Positions 17,964 to 26,503 of a stretch of DNA of 64,000 bases are shown here, in pieces. The position numbers were made by a program, and so were the translations under genes. The stretch covers positions 7,936,001 to 8,000,000 of the forward strand of contig CP108400.1 in the NCBI GenBank assembly GCA_045039925.1. Reading direction: 5' to 3'. Numbering within the stretch: position 1 is the stretch's first letter; every line of letters starts with the position of its first letter. The notes under the pieces were generated by a model. The model ran no database searches and was not told the origin of the DNA. It saw nothing but the letters and a program-made list of their open reading frames with translations. The DNA is from Yinghuangia sp045039925. Lineage in GTDB: Bacteria > Actinomycetota > Actinomycetes > Streptomycetales > Streptomycetaceae.

Positions 17964-18796
17964 CAGAGAGACGGGCTCCAGCCCATGCTCTGGTCGGTGG
18001 AGTACTGGTGCAGCCGGATGCCGTCCCAGCCCCAGGCCCGGGCATTTCCGACCCAGGTAATCCGGGTTGTGCCGTCCCCGGGGCACGTTACTGCGGCCAC
18101 GGCCACTGCGTCCGGCTCGGGTTCCTCCTCGGCCCCCGGGGCCGACTACCAGCTTGTCGGCACTGAGGAGCTCGGCCGGCGCGCCGCGGCGCGCGGCGAC
18201 ACGCGCGGCCACCGCGGCGAGCAACGCGGCCACGCAGGATACGCGTTCGCAGTGGCCGATAGCGTCCACGACCGCGGCCACCGTGGTCCGGGCGGCTAGC
18301 CTGTGCACCGCCGCCGCATCGCCGCAGGGCCCGCTGTACCCGGTCGAGTCGATAGGCCAACGGTGACGCTCGTGCGCGGGGTTGTCATGACCACAGGCCT
18401 ACGGGGAGGGCCCGAAGGCCCCTAACGTCCGGCCAACGGTGGCGAGTTACAGCACAGCCCCTGCGGCACCCGGCGGTGCTGGCGGCAGCGTCGTGCGGTC
18501 CTGCGGGATTTCCGGGCACTGGAGCAGTGCCATGGCGAGCATCCCTCGCAGCCGTCCAGTGCGGCGCGCAGCTGCTCGACGCCGTCGTTGTGCACATGCC
18601 GCCGACCTTCGGCCCAGCAGCTGACCAGGCCCGGCATCTGTGGCATCACGTCGGTTTCGCCGGGCGGCACCAGCGCGTCGGCCTCCAGTTCGATCGACTT
18701 CTTTTTCTCGTGACGGTGTCGAAATCGGTGATCTCCGTTCGAAGACCGGGTGTCAGGGCTGATCGGCCCGATCACTCGACCAGACGGAGGACCGCG
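17964..18796. other. 830 bp without a supported gene
   Basis: Several overlapping open frames exist but none has a convincing protein. A minus-strand stretch around 18530-18700 (MPQMPGLVSCWAEGRRHVHN) could be a small gene or a remnant; I cannot place it. The last 90 bp holds the promoter and GACGGAGGACC ribosome site of the next operon. Confidence 0.4.
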
Positions 18797-19345
18797 ATGC
18801 GCAGGATCATCGCTTCGACTTTCACGACGCTCGACGGCTACATCGACGACCCGCACGAGTGGTCGCTGCGCTACAACGACGCGGGGGCGCAGAAGCGCGC
18901 CCTCGACCTCACCATGCGTGCCGACGCGCTGCTGCTCGGCCGCATCACGTACGAGGGCATGGCTCAGGCGTGGCCGAGCATGGGCGGCAACCCGTACGCG
19001 GACCATGTCAACGCGCTCGTCAAGTACGTCGTCGCCTCCGAGCCCGTCGACATCACCATGTGGGGGCAGACCTCCGTGATCGCCGGAGGCGACCTGGTCG
19101 AGGAAGCCGGCCGGCTCAGGCGGCAAGACGGCGCCGACATTCTCATCTGGGGCAGTGGCCGGCTCACGGACGGCTTGGCCGCGGCCAGCCTGCTCGACGA
19201 GTACCACATCTGGGTCTACCCGGTGCTCAAGGGCCGCGGACGGCCGCTCTTCCGGCCCGAGAGCACGGGCCCGGTCGAACTGATCGACACGGCGACCTTC
19301 GACTCCGGCGTCGTGCTGCTCACCTACCGTGCGACCGCACCCTGA
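18797..19345 (+). CDS. dihydrofolate-reductase-fold protein (RibD C-terminal type)
   Basis: 182 residues, MRRIIASTFTTLDGYIDDPH. The opening strand with TLDGYI, the AD.LLLGR.TYEGM motif and the LIWGSGRLTDGL nucleotide-binding turn identify the RibD_C/DHFR-fold reductases that are common in actinomycetes and usually of unknown substrate. ATG 18797 is preceded by GGAGGACCGCG. First gene of a tight four-gene cluster (gaps 31, 8 and 2 bp) ending with an ECF sigma factor, so it is probably a target or companion of that regulator. Confidence 0.88.
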   Translation: MRRIIASTFTTLDGYIDDPHEWSLRYNDAGAQKRALDLTMRADALLLGRITYEGMAQAWPSMGGNPYADHVNALVKYVVASEPVDITMWGQTSVIAGGDLVEEAGRLRRQDGADILIWGSGRLTDGLAAASLLDEYHIWVYPVLKGRGRPLFRPESTGPVELIDTATFDSGVVLLTYRATAP

Positions 19346-19376
19346 CCGGTGCGGCAGACCCGCCCAGGAGGACACG

Positions 19377-19736
19377 ATGAACGACGACGTGACGGACTAC
19401 ATCAAGAACACGAAGCCCTGGCAGGCGGAGGTGTGCGTGCGGCTGCGCGAAATGGTGCACCGCACCATCCCCGGCGTCGAGGAGGCGATCCAGTACGGTA
19501 AGCCCCACTTCCTTCGCAACGGCCGCCACGCGGCGGTGATTCACGTCGCCAGGGATAAGGTCTCGTTCATGGTGTTCGACGCGGCCAGCGTCGCGGCGGT
19601 GCCGGGGCGGCTGCGGGCCCTCGGCAATGGCGACCGCAAGACCGCCGACATCCGCGAAGCCGACCAGGTCGACTACGAATTTCTTGCCGACGTTCTGTGC
19701 CGGGTCGTCGGCGCACACCGCCGAACCGGGGAGTGA
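19377..19736 (+). CDS. DUF1801 (YdhG-like) protein
   Basis: 119 residues, MNDDVTDYIKNTKPWQAEVC. The YI....PWQ...LR..V....PGVEEAIQYGKPHF pattern and later VSFMVFDA match DUF1801 small proteins, some of which are iron or frataxin-like; the function is not established. The ribosome site AGGAGGACACG lies directly upstream of ATG 19377. It follows the reductase by 31 bp and precedes the YCII gene by 8 bp. Confidence 0.82.
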   Translation: MNDDVTDYIKNTKPWQAEVCVRLREMVHRTIPGVEEAIQYGKPHFLRNGRHAAVIHVARDKVSFMVFDAASVAAVPGRLRALGNGDRKTADIREADQVDYEFLADVLCRVVGAHRRTGE

Positions 19737-19744
19737 GCCCGATC

Positions 19745-20173
19745 ATGCGTTTCATGGTGATGACGAAAGGGCCCGGCGCCGACGAGGGCAAGGGCCAGCC
19801 GACCCAGGAGATGTTCGAGGCGATGCAGGCGTACAACGAGCAACTCGTCAAGGCCGGCATCCTGATCGGCGGAGAAGGACTGAAACCCAGCATCTCGGGC
19901 GCGCAGGTGGTCTTCACGGTGGGCGAGACCTCCGTGGTCGACGGGCCGTTCACGGAGTCGAAGGAGATCATCGCCGGCTACTGGATCTGGGAGGTCAGCT
20001 CGCTCGCTGAGGCTGTGGAGTGGGCCCGAAGGTGTCCCTTCGACCCCCGCTACGGCGCAACGCAGACGTTGGAGATCCGGCCGTTCTTCGACATGGCGGA
20101 CTTCGCCGAGACCGTCGACTCCGAGACGCTCGCGAAGGGCCAGGAACTCCAGAATCGGGGCGGCGGGAACTGA
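19745..20173 (+). CDS. YCII-related domain protein
   Basis: 142 residues, MRFMVMTKGPGADEGKGQPT. The MRFMVM.K opening, ....EQLVKAGILIGGEGLKPS and VVDGPFTESKEIIAGYWIWE are hallmark YCII features of the DGPF subgroup. Such genes are almost always adjacent to, and often regulated by, an ECF sigma factor of the SigJ/CarQ type, as here (2 bp before the GTG of the sigma gene). Possibly a small enzyme or ligand-binding partner; the reaction is unknown. Confidence 0.88.
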   Translation: MRFMVMTKGPGADEGKGQPTQEMFEAMQAYNEQLVKAGILIGGEGLKPSISGAQVVFTVGETSVVDGPFTESKEIIAGYWIWEVSSLAEAVEWARRCPFDPRYGATQTLEIRPFFDMADFAETVDSETLAKGQELQNRGGGN

Positions 20174-20175
20174 CT

Positions 20176-21447
20176 GTGGACATCCGCCAGTCGATCGAGG
20201 CCCTGTGGCGGATCGAATCGCCACGACTCATCGCCGCGCTCGCCCGGCGGATCGGGGATGTCGCGATCGCCGAGGACCTCGCGTCCGAGGCGTTCGTGGC
20301 CGCCCTCGAACAGTGGCCGCTGGACGGCATCCCGCCGCGGCCGGGCGCGTGGCTCATGTCCACCGCCTGGCACAAGGCCGTCGACCGTGCCCGGCGCGAA
20401 GAGGCCGTCCGCCGCAAGGCCGCGCTGATCGCCGCCGAACTGGACGACCGGGCACCGGACGCCGCCGAGCAAGCGCTCGACGCGATCCCCGACGACCTGC
20501 TGACGCTCATCTTCACCGCCTGCCACCCGGTTCTCCCGCCCGAGTCGCGGGTGGCACTCACCCTGCGCCTGGTCGGCGGTCTCACCACCACGGAGATCGC
20601 CCGTGCGTTCCTGGTCCCAGACGCCACCCTCGGCCAGCGCGTCTCCCGGGCGAAGCGCACACTGTCGGAGGCGCACGTCCCCTTCGAATCCCCGTCGGCG
20701 GAGGAACTGCCGGCACGCCTCGGCGCCGTCCTGGAAGTCCTCTACCTGGTCTTCAACGAGGGCTACTCGGCCACCTCCGGAGACCAATGGGTGCGACGCG
20801 ACCTCGCCTGGGAAGCGATGCGACTCGGACGGGTACTCGCCGGGCTACTGCCGCGTGAACCCGAAGTCCTCGGCCTGGTCGCGCTCATGGAACTCCAGGC
20901 CTCGCGGTTCCCCACCCGGTCCGACGCCGCCGGCGCGCCGGTGTTGCTCGAGGACCAGGACCGGACCCGCTGGGACCGTACGCTCATCACCCACGCCCTC
21001 GGCATGCTGGACCGGGCGATCAGCCTGGGGCACCCGCTGGGCCCGTACACACTCCAGGCCGCGATTGCGGGGTACCACGCCCGGGCGGCCACCTTCGCCG
21101 ACACGGACTGGGGCGCCATCATCGCGCTCTACGACGCCCTCTCCCAATTGACCGCCTCCCCCGTGGTCGCACTCAACCGGGCAGTGGCGCTGCTCTACAG
21201 CGACGGCCCGGAAGCCGCGCTCGCGGCGACCGACACCCTCACGCATGACCGGAGGCTGGCCCGCTACCACCTACTCGGCGCGGTCCGGGGCGACATCCTC
21301 CTGCGCCTCGGACGCAATACTGAGGCGGCGGAGGAACTCGAACACGCCGCCGAACTCGCGCCCACCCGCCAAGAGCGCCAACTGCTCCTCAAGCGAATGA
21401 CACAGGCGCTCACCACCAAAGCCTCAGGAAGTGCGCGAAGCGATTGA
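20176..21447 (+). CDS. ECF-type RNA polymerase sigma factor with long C-terminal domain
   Basis: 423 residues from GTG 20176, two bases after the YCII stop. Sigma region 2 (LIAALARRIGDVAIAEDLAS ... WPLDGIPPRPGAWLM) and region 4 (LTLRLVGGLTTTEIARAFLV) are followed by about 250 residues of DUF6596/TPR-like helices (VLYLVFNEGYSATSG, ALNRAVALLYSDGPEAALAA) found in this ECF group, which lacks a separate anti-sigma factor and is thought to be controlled by its own C-terminus. It probably transcribes its own operon. The end is at 21447; the downstream 240 bp has no gene. Confidence 0.9.
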   Translation: MDIRQSIEALWRIESPRLIAALARRIGDVAIAEDLASEAFVAALEQWPLDGIPPRPGAWLMSTAWHKAVDRARREEAVRRKAALIAAELDDRAPDAAEQALDAIPDDLLTLIFTACHPVLPPESRVALTLRLVGGLTTTEIARAFLVPDATLGQRVSRAKRTLSEAHVPFESPSAEELPARLGAVLEVLYLVFNEGYSATSGDQWVRRDLAWEAMRLGRVLAGLLPREPEVLGLVALMELQASRFPTRSDAAGAPVLLEDQDRTRWDRTLITHALGMLDRAISLGHPLGPYTLQAAIAGYHARAATFADTDWGAIIALYDALSQLTASPVVALNRAVALLYSDGPEAALAATDTLTHDRRLARYHLLGAVRGDILLRLGRNTEAAEELEHAAELAPTRQERQLLLKRMTQALTTKASGSARSD

Positions 21448-21636
21448 CCACGCCCGCACGTAGCCCCCACCCCCGCTGACCGGGCATCGCCTCACACCGC
21501 GGTTGCCCGGACAGGCCGCGCAGCGCGTGCGGGGGAGCGTGTGGCGGGCGTCGTCCCGCGGGAATCGGGACAGACCGGACGTAGTCGGGAAGTGGCGGGG
21601 CGGACCGCGGAACTCCCGTTCGCGCGCCTTGACTTG

Positions 21637-21652
21637 AAGTTGAGTTCAACTT
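21637..21652. promoter_or_regulatory. operator palindrome in a MerR-type promoter
   Basis: AAGTTGAGTTCAACTT, perfect 7-bp arms around GT, directly after TTGACTT (-35-like at 21629). A dyad set between the promoter elements is characteristic of MerR-family control (SoxR-like spacing). It drives the truncated reductase gene at 21693; no merR gene is left nearby. Confidence 0.6.
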
Positions 21653-21692
21653 TTGGAGTCACAGCCAAGGCAAGTGAACGAGGGACTCGACT

Positions 21693-22235
21693 ATGCCGAC
21701 ACTGGTTACGGGCGCCACCGGAAACACGGGCCGACACCTCGTCGCGGAGCTGCTCCGCCGTGGAGAGCAGGTCCGAGCGCTCAGCCGGGATCCCGCCGCC
21801 GCAGCCCGGCTCCCCGCCGGGGTGGAGCTGGCGTCCGGCACCCACAACGAACCCCGGGGACTGGGCGCGGCCCTCGACGGAGTGGACCGCCTCCACATCA
21901 CCGTGACTGCCGGACTCGCCGACGTCGGAGCCGAGTTGGTGCGCCGGGCGGTCGACGTCGGCGTGCGGCGCATCACCGTCGTCTGGGGTGGCGCGGTCGG
22001 CCCAGTCGAGGAAGCCGTGGCGGCATCCGGCGTGGAGTGGACCCGCCTCGAACCGCAGGAGTTCAACTTCGCCGAAACTGGGCCGGGTTCGCGCCTCCCA
22101 CAGCCCGCATCCCCAGAGGACGCGGGCTGGGAGGCGCTTTCCCGCACCACATCCGCATGCGCGCGATGGCTCGCTCAGGGTTTGGGGGTGAGTTGTCGGA
22201 TGCAGAGGCGTTCGCTGCGCGGGATGACCAGGTAG
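21693..22235 (+). pseudogene. NmrA-like NAD(P)-binding oxidoreductase, 3' truncated
   Basis: MPTLVTGATGNTGRHLVAEL gives the GxxGxxG dinucleotide motif and the sequence follows NmrA/SDR proteins through GVEWTRLEPQEF near residue 124. After about 22065 the frame leaves the family and reads through a hairpin and unrelated sequence to 22235, so about half of the usual 280 residues are missing. Loss is probably due to the insertion that left the IS5-type fragment downstream. The MerR-type promoter upstream is intact. Confidence 0.8.
22091..22137. terminator. strong hairpin at the deletion junction
   Basis: GCGCCTCCCACAGCCCGC pairs with GCGGGCTGGGAGGCGC across a 12-nt loop, followed by TTT on the plus strand. 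It probably ends a gene that once lay on either side. From 22175 to about 22313 the minus strand reads as a 45-codon C-terminus (TFTGPNPRGATRTVDGGMF onward) of an unidentified protein. Confidence 0.6.
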
Positions 22236-22315
22236 ACGAACATGCCGCCGTCGACGGTCCTGGTGGCGCCTCGCGGGTTCGGGCCGGTGAAGGTCGTGCC
22301 ACCTGCACCAACGTG

Positions 22316-22780
22316 CACGCCCGCGACCAGGGCCGCGACGCCGCCAAGAAGATCTTCGGCCGCAAGCGCAGCATCGTCATCGACACGATCCGCCTACTGC
22401 TGGGAGTCCTGGTCACCGCGGCGAACGTGCCCGACTCCAAGGCCGGCCGGGCCCTGATCGACGAGCTCGCCGCCGACCACCCCACCGTCCGCAAGACCTG
22501 GATCGACGGCGGCTACCGCCAGCACCTCGTCGAGCACGCCGCCGGCCTCGGGATCGACATGCACATCGTCCAACGCGACACCACAGCCAGGGGGTTCACC
22601 GTCCTACCCCGCCGCTGGACGGTCGAGAGAACCCTCGGCTGGCTCATGCAACACCACCGCCTCACCCGCGACTACGAGACCCGCCCGCAACGCTCTGAAG
22701 CCATGATCCACCTCGCCATGATCAACCTCATGACCCGCCGCCTCACCCACGAAAGCACCCTCACCTGGCGCGGCACCTAA
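22316..22780 (+). mobile_element. C-terminal fragment of an IS5-family transposase
   Basis: About 150 codons starting at DAAKKIFGRKRSIVIDTIRL, through KTWIDGGYRQHLVEHA and RWTVERTLGWLMQHHRLTRD, to the stop at 22780. This is the DDE core and C-terminus; the N-terminal third and the left end are absent. No start codon in a sensible place, so it is dead. Confidence 0.8.
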
Positions 22781-22896
22781 AACCAGAAATGCAGACAGAG
22801 AGGGAGCAAACATATGAAGCAAGCGCGCTTTGAGCCTTCGCCGCCTGCCGGGCCGCATCTGCGGTGCCCTCGTCCAGCCGGACGTTCACGGCGGAG

Positions 22897-22933
22897 CTGC
22901 GGCGCCCCGGGCATGAGCCTCGGGGCGCCGCAG
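22897..22933. terminator. hairpin after the methyltransferase-acetyltransferase gene
   Basis: CTGCGGCGCCCCG and its exact inverse (13 bp) with an 11-nt loop, 8 bp beyond the stop codon of the minus-strand gene at 22941. Confidence 0.7.
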
Positions 22934-22940
22934 GACGGGG

Positions 22941-24257
22941 TCAGACGCCGAACGCGGCGGGGTAGTGGATGGTGCCGGTCGGGATGGGGCGGGTGTCGTC
23001 GAGGGCCATGGCCATCATGGCCTCGTCGGGGACCTCGAAGGGTGCTTGGATGCCGACGCGGGAGGCCGGGGTGAAGCCGAACCGCGGGTAGTAGTCGGCG
23101 TGTCCGAGGACGAGGACGAGGTTCTCGTCCATGGCGCGGGCGGCGTCCAGGGCGGCGCGGATGGCGGCGGAGCCGGCGCCGGTGCGCTGGGCGGAGGGCA
23201 GTACCGCGCACGGCGCCAGGGCGAGGGCGGGTGCGCCGTCGACGTGGCAGCGGGTGAGCAGGGCGTACCCGACCGGGGTTCCGTCGGGGGTCGTTGTGAG
23301 CATCGACAGGCCGTCGATCCACGCGTCGGGGTCGGCGCGCAGCGCGTCGACGATGCCGGCCTCCAGGGTGGTGGGGAAGGCTGCGGCGAGGATCTCGCGG
23401 ATGGCGGGGATGTCGTCGGCGGTCTCGGAGCGAGCGATCCAGGTGGTCATGGTTCCGTTCTCGGGGGTAGCGGGGTTAGCGGGGGTGTGGGGGCGGAGGA
23501 TGTAGGCGGCGTAGTGGTAGTCGCTGCCGTGTTCACGCCGCATGCGGATCTCTGTCCGGTGGGCGGCCAAGGCCTCGGGCATGCCGGGGTGTTCCGGGTC
23601 CGCTCGGTCGATCCGCTGGATGAGCGGGGTGTAGTACTCGTCCCACCAGTCGCTTTCCGGAAGCGGCCAGTGCGCGACCACCTGGTAGCCGGCGGCCTGT
23701 GCGGCGGCGGTGTTCGCGGCGTGGGTTCGCAGCGGGTACGCCGCGTCCCAGTAGGCGCGCACCGGTGCGGCCGGGTTGGGCACGGTCCATTCGATTTCGG
23801 TGACGACGAGGACGCCGCCGGGGGCGAGCAGCCGGTGCCAGGCGCGCAAGGCGGTGTCGAAGCCGATCGTGTACACGGATCCCTCGGCCCAGATGACGTC
23901 GAAACTGTGGTCGGGGACAGAGAGTTGGTCCATGGAGCAGTTGACGGCCTCGACCCGGTCGCCGAGGCCGCGGCGGCCTGCTTCGGCGGCGAGGTGGTCC
24001 AAGAAGGGCTGGTGCAGGTCGACCGCGGTTACGTGCGCGCCCGCTTCGTCGGCGAGCAGCAGGGCGGAGCGTCCGGGGCCGCAGCCCGCGTCCAGGACCC
24101 GGGGGTGTTCGGGCAGGGGACCCGCCGTCTCCACCATGCGGCGCGTGGTGGTGTCCGACCCCGGGCTCTGCCGGGGCAGGCCGTGGTGCAGGGTGAAGAA
24201 GGCCTGCGTCACCGGGTCGCCGGTGGACGCGCGGCCGGGGGTGTTGGTGTCGTTCAC
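22941..24257 (-). CDS. SAM methyltransferase fused to GNAT acetyltransferase
   Basis: 438 residues. The N-terminal 260 residues are a class I methyltransferase: VLDAGCGPGRSALLLADEAG (motif I, about 54-73), VTAVDLHQPFL, DVIWAEGSVY and GGVLVVTEIEW. From about residue 267 (MTTWIARSETADDIPAIREI) a GNAT domain follows with ALAPCAVLPSAQRTGAGSAA (acetyl-CoA loop) and YPRFGFTPAS. Both catalytic halves look complete; an internal ATG at the GNAT start hints at fusion of two genes. ATGA overlap with the upstream RsgA-like gene shows translational coupling. A methylase/acetylase beside a ribosome-maturation GTPase and a leader ORF suggests a ribosome- or antibiotic-related function, but the substrate is unknown. 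Confidence 0.85.
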   Translation of the reverse strand: MNDTNTPGRASTGDPVTQAFFTLHHGLPRQSPGSDTTTRRMVETAGPLPEHPRVLDAGCGPGRSALLLADEAGAHVTAVDLHQPFLDHLAAEAGRRGLGDRVEAVNCSMDQLSVPDHSFDVIWAEGSVYTIGFDTALRAWHRLLAPGGVLVVTEIEWTVPNPAAPVRAYWDAAYPLRTHAANTAAAQAAGYQVVAHWPLPESDWWDEYYTPLIQRIDRADPEHPGMPEALAAHRTEIRMRREHGSDYHYAAYILRPHTPANPATPENGTMTTWIARSETADDIPAIREILAAAFPTTLEAGIVDALRADPDAWIDGLSMLTTTPDGTPVGYALLTRCHVDGAPALALAPCAVLPSAQRTGAGSAAIRAALDAARAMDENLVLVLGHADYYPRFGFTPASRVGIQAPFEVPDEAMMAMALDDTRPIPTGTIHYPAAFGV

Positions 24258-25351
24258 CGCCGGCCCTCCCGGAATCGGTAGGTGGCACGCAGATGACGCG
24301 TGATGTCCTTCCTGACGGCTTCGCGACCGGCGCGCATCCGCGCGTCGGTTCGGGAGGCGGCGTAGGCGTTCTCCCGCAGCAGTTGGCGGTAGCTGTCCAG
24401 GCGGCGGCGGGGAATCTCACCCGCCTCGACGGCGGCCAGCACCGCGCAGCCGGGTTCACTCACATGGGTGCAGTCCGTGAACCGGCAGTCCTGTGCGTGT
24501 CGTTCGATCTCGGCGAAGGTCTGCTCCAGCCCGTCCTGGGCGTCGTGCAGGCCGATCGCACGCAGACCGGGGGTGTCCAGCAGGACCCCGCCGGCGGGCA
24601 GCGGAAGCAGTTCCCGCCAGGACGTGGTGTGCCGGCCCTTGCCGTCCACCTCGCGCACGGCGCCGGTGGCCAGCCGGTCCTCGCCCAGCAGCCGGTTGCC
24701 CAGAGTGGACTTGCCGGCTCCGGAGGGGCCGAGCAACACGACGGTGCCGTTCAGGGCGGCGGTCAGGGCGTCCAAACCCTGTCCGGTCGCCGCGCTGGTG
24801 ACCAGCACGTCCGCACCGGCGGCCACGCCGGACAACTGCTCCAGCGCCGAAGGCACGTCCGCGCACGCGTCGGCTTTGGTGAGCACCACGACCGGCTGGG
24901 CGCCGCTCTCCCAGGCCAGGGCGAGCATGCGTTCGGTCCGACCGTGCTTGAGCGGCGCGGCCAGCGACACCGCCACGACGACGGTGTCGACGTTGGCGGC
25001 CAGGACCTGGCCGTGCGAGGTGCGCGAGGACGACGAGCGCACCAGGGCGGTGCGGCGCTCCAGCACTGTGTGCAGCACTGGCGTACGGCCACCGGTTGCC
25101 GGGCGCAGCGCCACCCAGTCACCCGTGCACGGCGCCGACAGCGGATCGCTGTGACCGGCGGTGCCGGGAACCTCTGCGCGGATGAGCCCGGCGTCGGTGA
25201 CCGCTTCGCACGAGCCGCGTTCGGCCCGCACGACGCGGGCCGGGATCAGCCCGGCGGCGCGGTGGGGTGCGAAGGCGTACTCGCACGCCTCGTCCCAGCC
25301 GTAGTCCGCCAGGGAATACGGCTGGGCATGATGCGAAAGGTGTTGAGACAA
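24254..25351 (-). CDS. rsgA: RsgA-like ribosome-associated circularly permuted GTPase
   Basis: 365 residues. N-terminal OB-like region, then the permuted GTPase order G4 (VVLTKADACA), G1 (LLGPSGAGKSTLGNRL), G3 (LLDTPGLR), and a C-terminal zinc site CRFTDCTHVSEPGC. Known RsgA proteins help mature the 30S subunit. This one begins with TTG 25351 and lies 92 bp after a tiny leader ORF, which is unusual for housekeeping rsgA, so it may be an accessory, inducible paralogue. It overlaps the downstream methyltransferase-acetyltransferase start by 4 bp. Confidence 0.88.
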   Translation of the reverse strand: MSQHLSHHAQPYSLADYGWDEACEYAFAPHRAAGLIPARVVRAERGSCEAVTDAGLIRAEVPGTAGHSDPLSAPCTGDWVALRPATGGRTPVLHTVLERRTALVRSSSSRTSHGQVLAANVDTVVVAVSLAAPLKHGRTERMLALAWESGAQPVVVLTKADACADVPSALEQLSGVAAGADVLVTSAATGQGLDALTAALNGTVVLLGPSGAGKSTLGNRLLGEDRLATGAVREVDGKGRHTTSWRELLPLPAGGVLLDTPGLRAIGLHDAQDGLEQTFAEIERHAQDCRFTDCTHVSEPGCAVLAAVEAGEIPRRRLDSYRQLLRENAYAASRTDARMRAGREAVRKDITRHLRATYRFREGRR

Positions 25352-25443
25352 CGTAGAGACCCTTGAACAGGGGCCCGATCAGCACAAGAGGAAGCGTTGC
25401 CACCCGCGAGCGTCACAGCTCTTGCAGCGGGAACGACGTCAGG

Positions 25444-25515
25444 TCAGACCGAGGCCCGGGACGTGAGGATGATCCGGCGGGCACTGCCCACGGCAGCGGC
25501 CTTTGCGACGGTCAT
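25444..25515 (-). CDS. 23-codon leader ORF upstream of the RsgA-like gene
   Basis: ATG 25515 is preceded at ideal distance by GGGAGGTGAG (25519-25528), the best ribosome site in this neighbourhood. The product is short, basic and hydrophobic in the middle (starts MTVAKAAAVGSARR). It stops 92 bp before the weak TTG start of the GTPase gene; that gap holds CAAGAG/CTCTTG and CCCTT/AAGGG pairings that could form alternative hairpins over the TTG. The arrangement recalls translational attenuators of ribosome-targeting resistance genes. Confidence 0.55.
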   Translation of the reverse strand: MTVAKAAAVGSARRIILTSRASV

Positions 25516-25747
25516 CAACTCACCTCCCACTTCTGTCCCGCAGCCGACCTGGTTGTCTCTGCAGCCCAGACCCTAACATCTCCTGACCTTGTTCGCGGGG
25601 AGGTTCCGGCTCAAGCCCCTGGGGCGGTCGATGGTTTGTCTGGCCATCGTCGTGGGCGACGTGAGAAGACTGCTGAAGATGTTGGTGTGGGGCCGTCCGG
25701 CCGGAGGCCGGGCGGCCCCGTTGTCATGGGGTGGCCGGGGCCAGGGT
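25516..25747. other. promoter region and hairpin next to the IS1182 remnant
   Basis: Holds the presumed promoter of the leader/RsgA operon. GGGGCCG...CGGCCCC at 25688-25719 forms a GC-rich hairpin close to the end of the transposase fragment and may terminate it. Confidence 0.4.
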
Positions 25748-26182
25748 TCAGGTGTCGCCTTGCGGGCGGAGTCCGAGGTTGATCAGGCGGCGGAGGTTGA
25801 GTGCGGCGGCGCGGTGGTGGAGCCAGAGGTTGTTGGCGATGACGCCGAGGTGGGGGACGCGTCGGTTGCCGCCGGCGGTGAGCCAGGCGATGCCGCGTTC
25901 CACCGGTGGTCTCCAGCGGCGGTATTCGTCCTGCCAGGCCGGATCGGAGGCGGCCTGGTCGCGGGCGGCGGCCAGGGTGTCGTGGCGGGGGTGGACGGTC
26001 AGGACACGTCCGTGCTTGGAAGTCGTGCAGCGGTTCCGCAGGGGGCAGCCGGTGCAGCAGGCCTTGAACTGCACGACCCGGTCGCCGCCTTCACGGACCG
26101 CACCGAGGGCGCAGGTGAAGCGGGGCGAGACGGCGCCGTGTACGCGGTGCGGCCAGCCAGTGATGATGAACGCCATGGCCAA
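25748..26182 (-). mobile_element. C-terminal fragment of an IS1182-family transposase
   Basis: VQFKACCTGCPLRNRCTTSK is the cysteine-rich insertion of IS1182-type transposases and WQDEYRRWRPPVERGIAWLT carries the last catalytic Glu, followed by NRRVPHLGVIANNLWLHHRA and the stop at 25748. The N-terminal two thirds is missing. Upstream (26183-26503) I see only a 45-codon plus-strand tail of unknown origin ending at 26385 (GAWMRSEMAKRGWTWVDPH). Confidence 0.8.
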
Positions 26183-26503
26183 GGTGCTGGAGCTGTGCGG
26201 GGTCTGCGACCGGCACGACCCGGCCGCCGCGCAGGTGATCGCCTGCCCTCGTCGACGCGGACAGCTCCGCCCCCGACCCCGCCCCCATCAGGGAGGGCGC
26301 GCGGCTGCTGGGCGCGTGGATGAGGTCCGAGATGGCCAAACGCGGCTGGACGTGGGTCGATCCCCACGCCGACCACGACACCTAGCCACCACGGCCCAGG
26401 CCGATGCCCCACCTTCACCGTGGTTGGCCGCGCTGCGCCGTCCTGCGCCGGACGCCGGTGCTCAGAGCTCAGCGCCTAGCCGCGGCGCCTGCCAGAAGTC
26501 GAT

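Noticed and set aside
22965..24281. 438-codon plus-strand frame over the methyltransferase-acetyltransferase gene
   Set aside because: Antisense shadow; the minus strand has both SAM and acetyl-CoA motifs.
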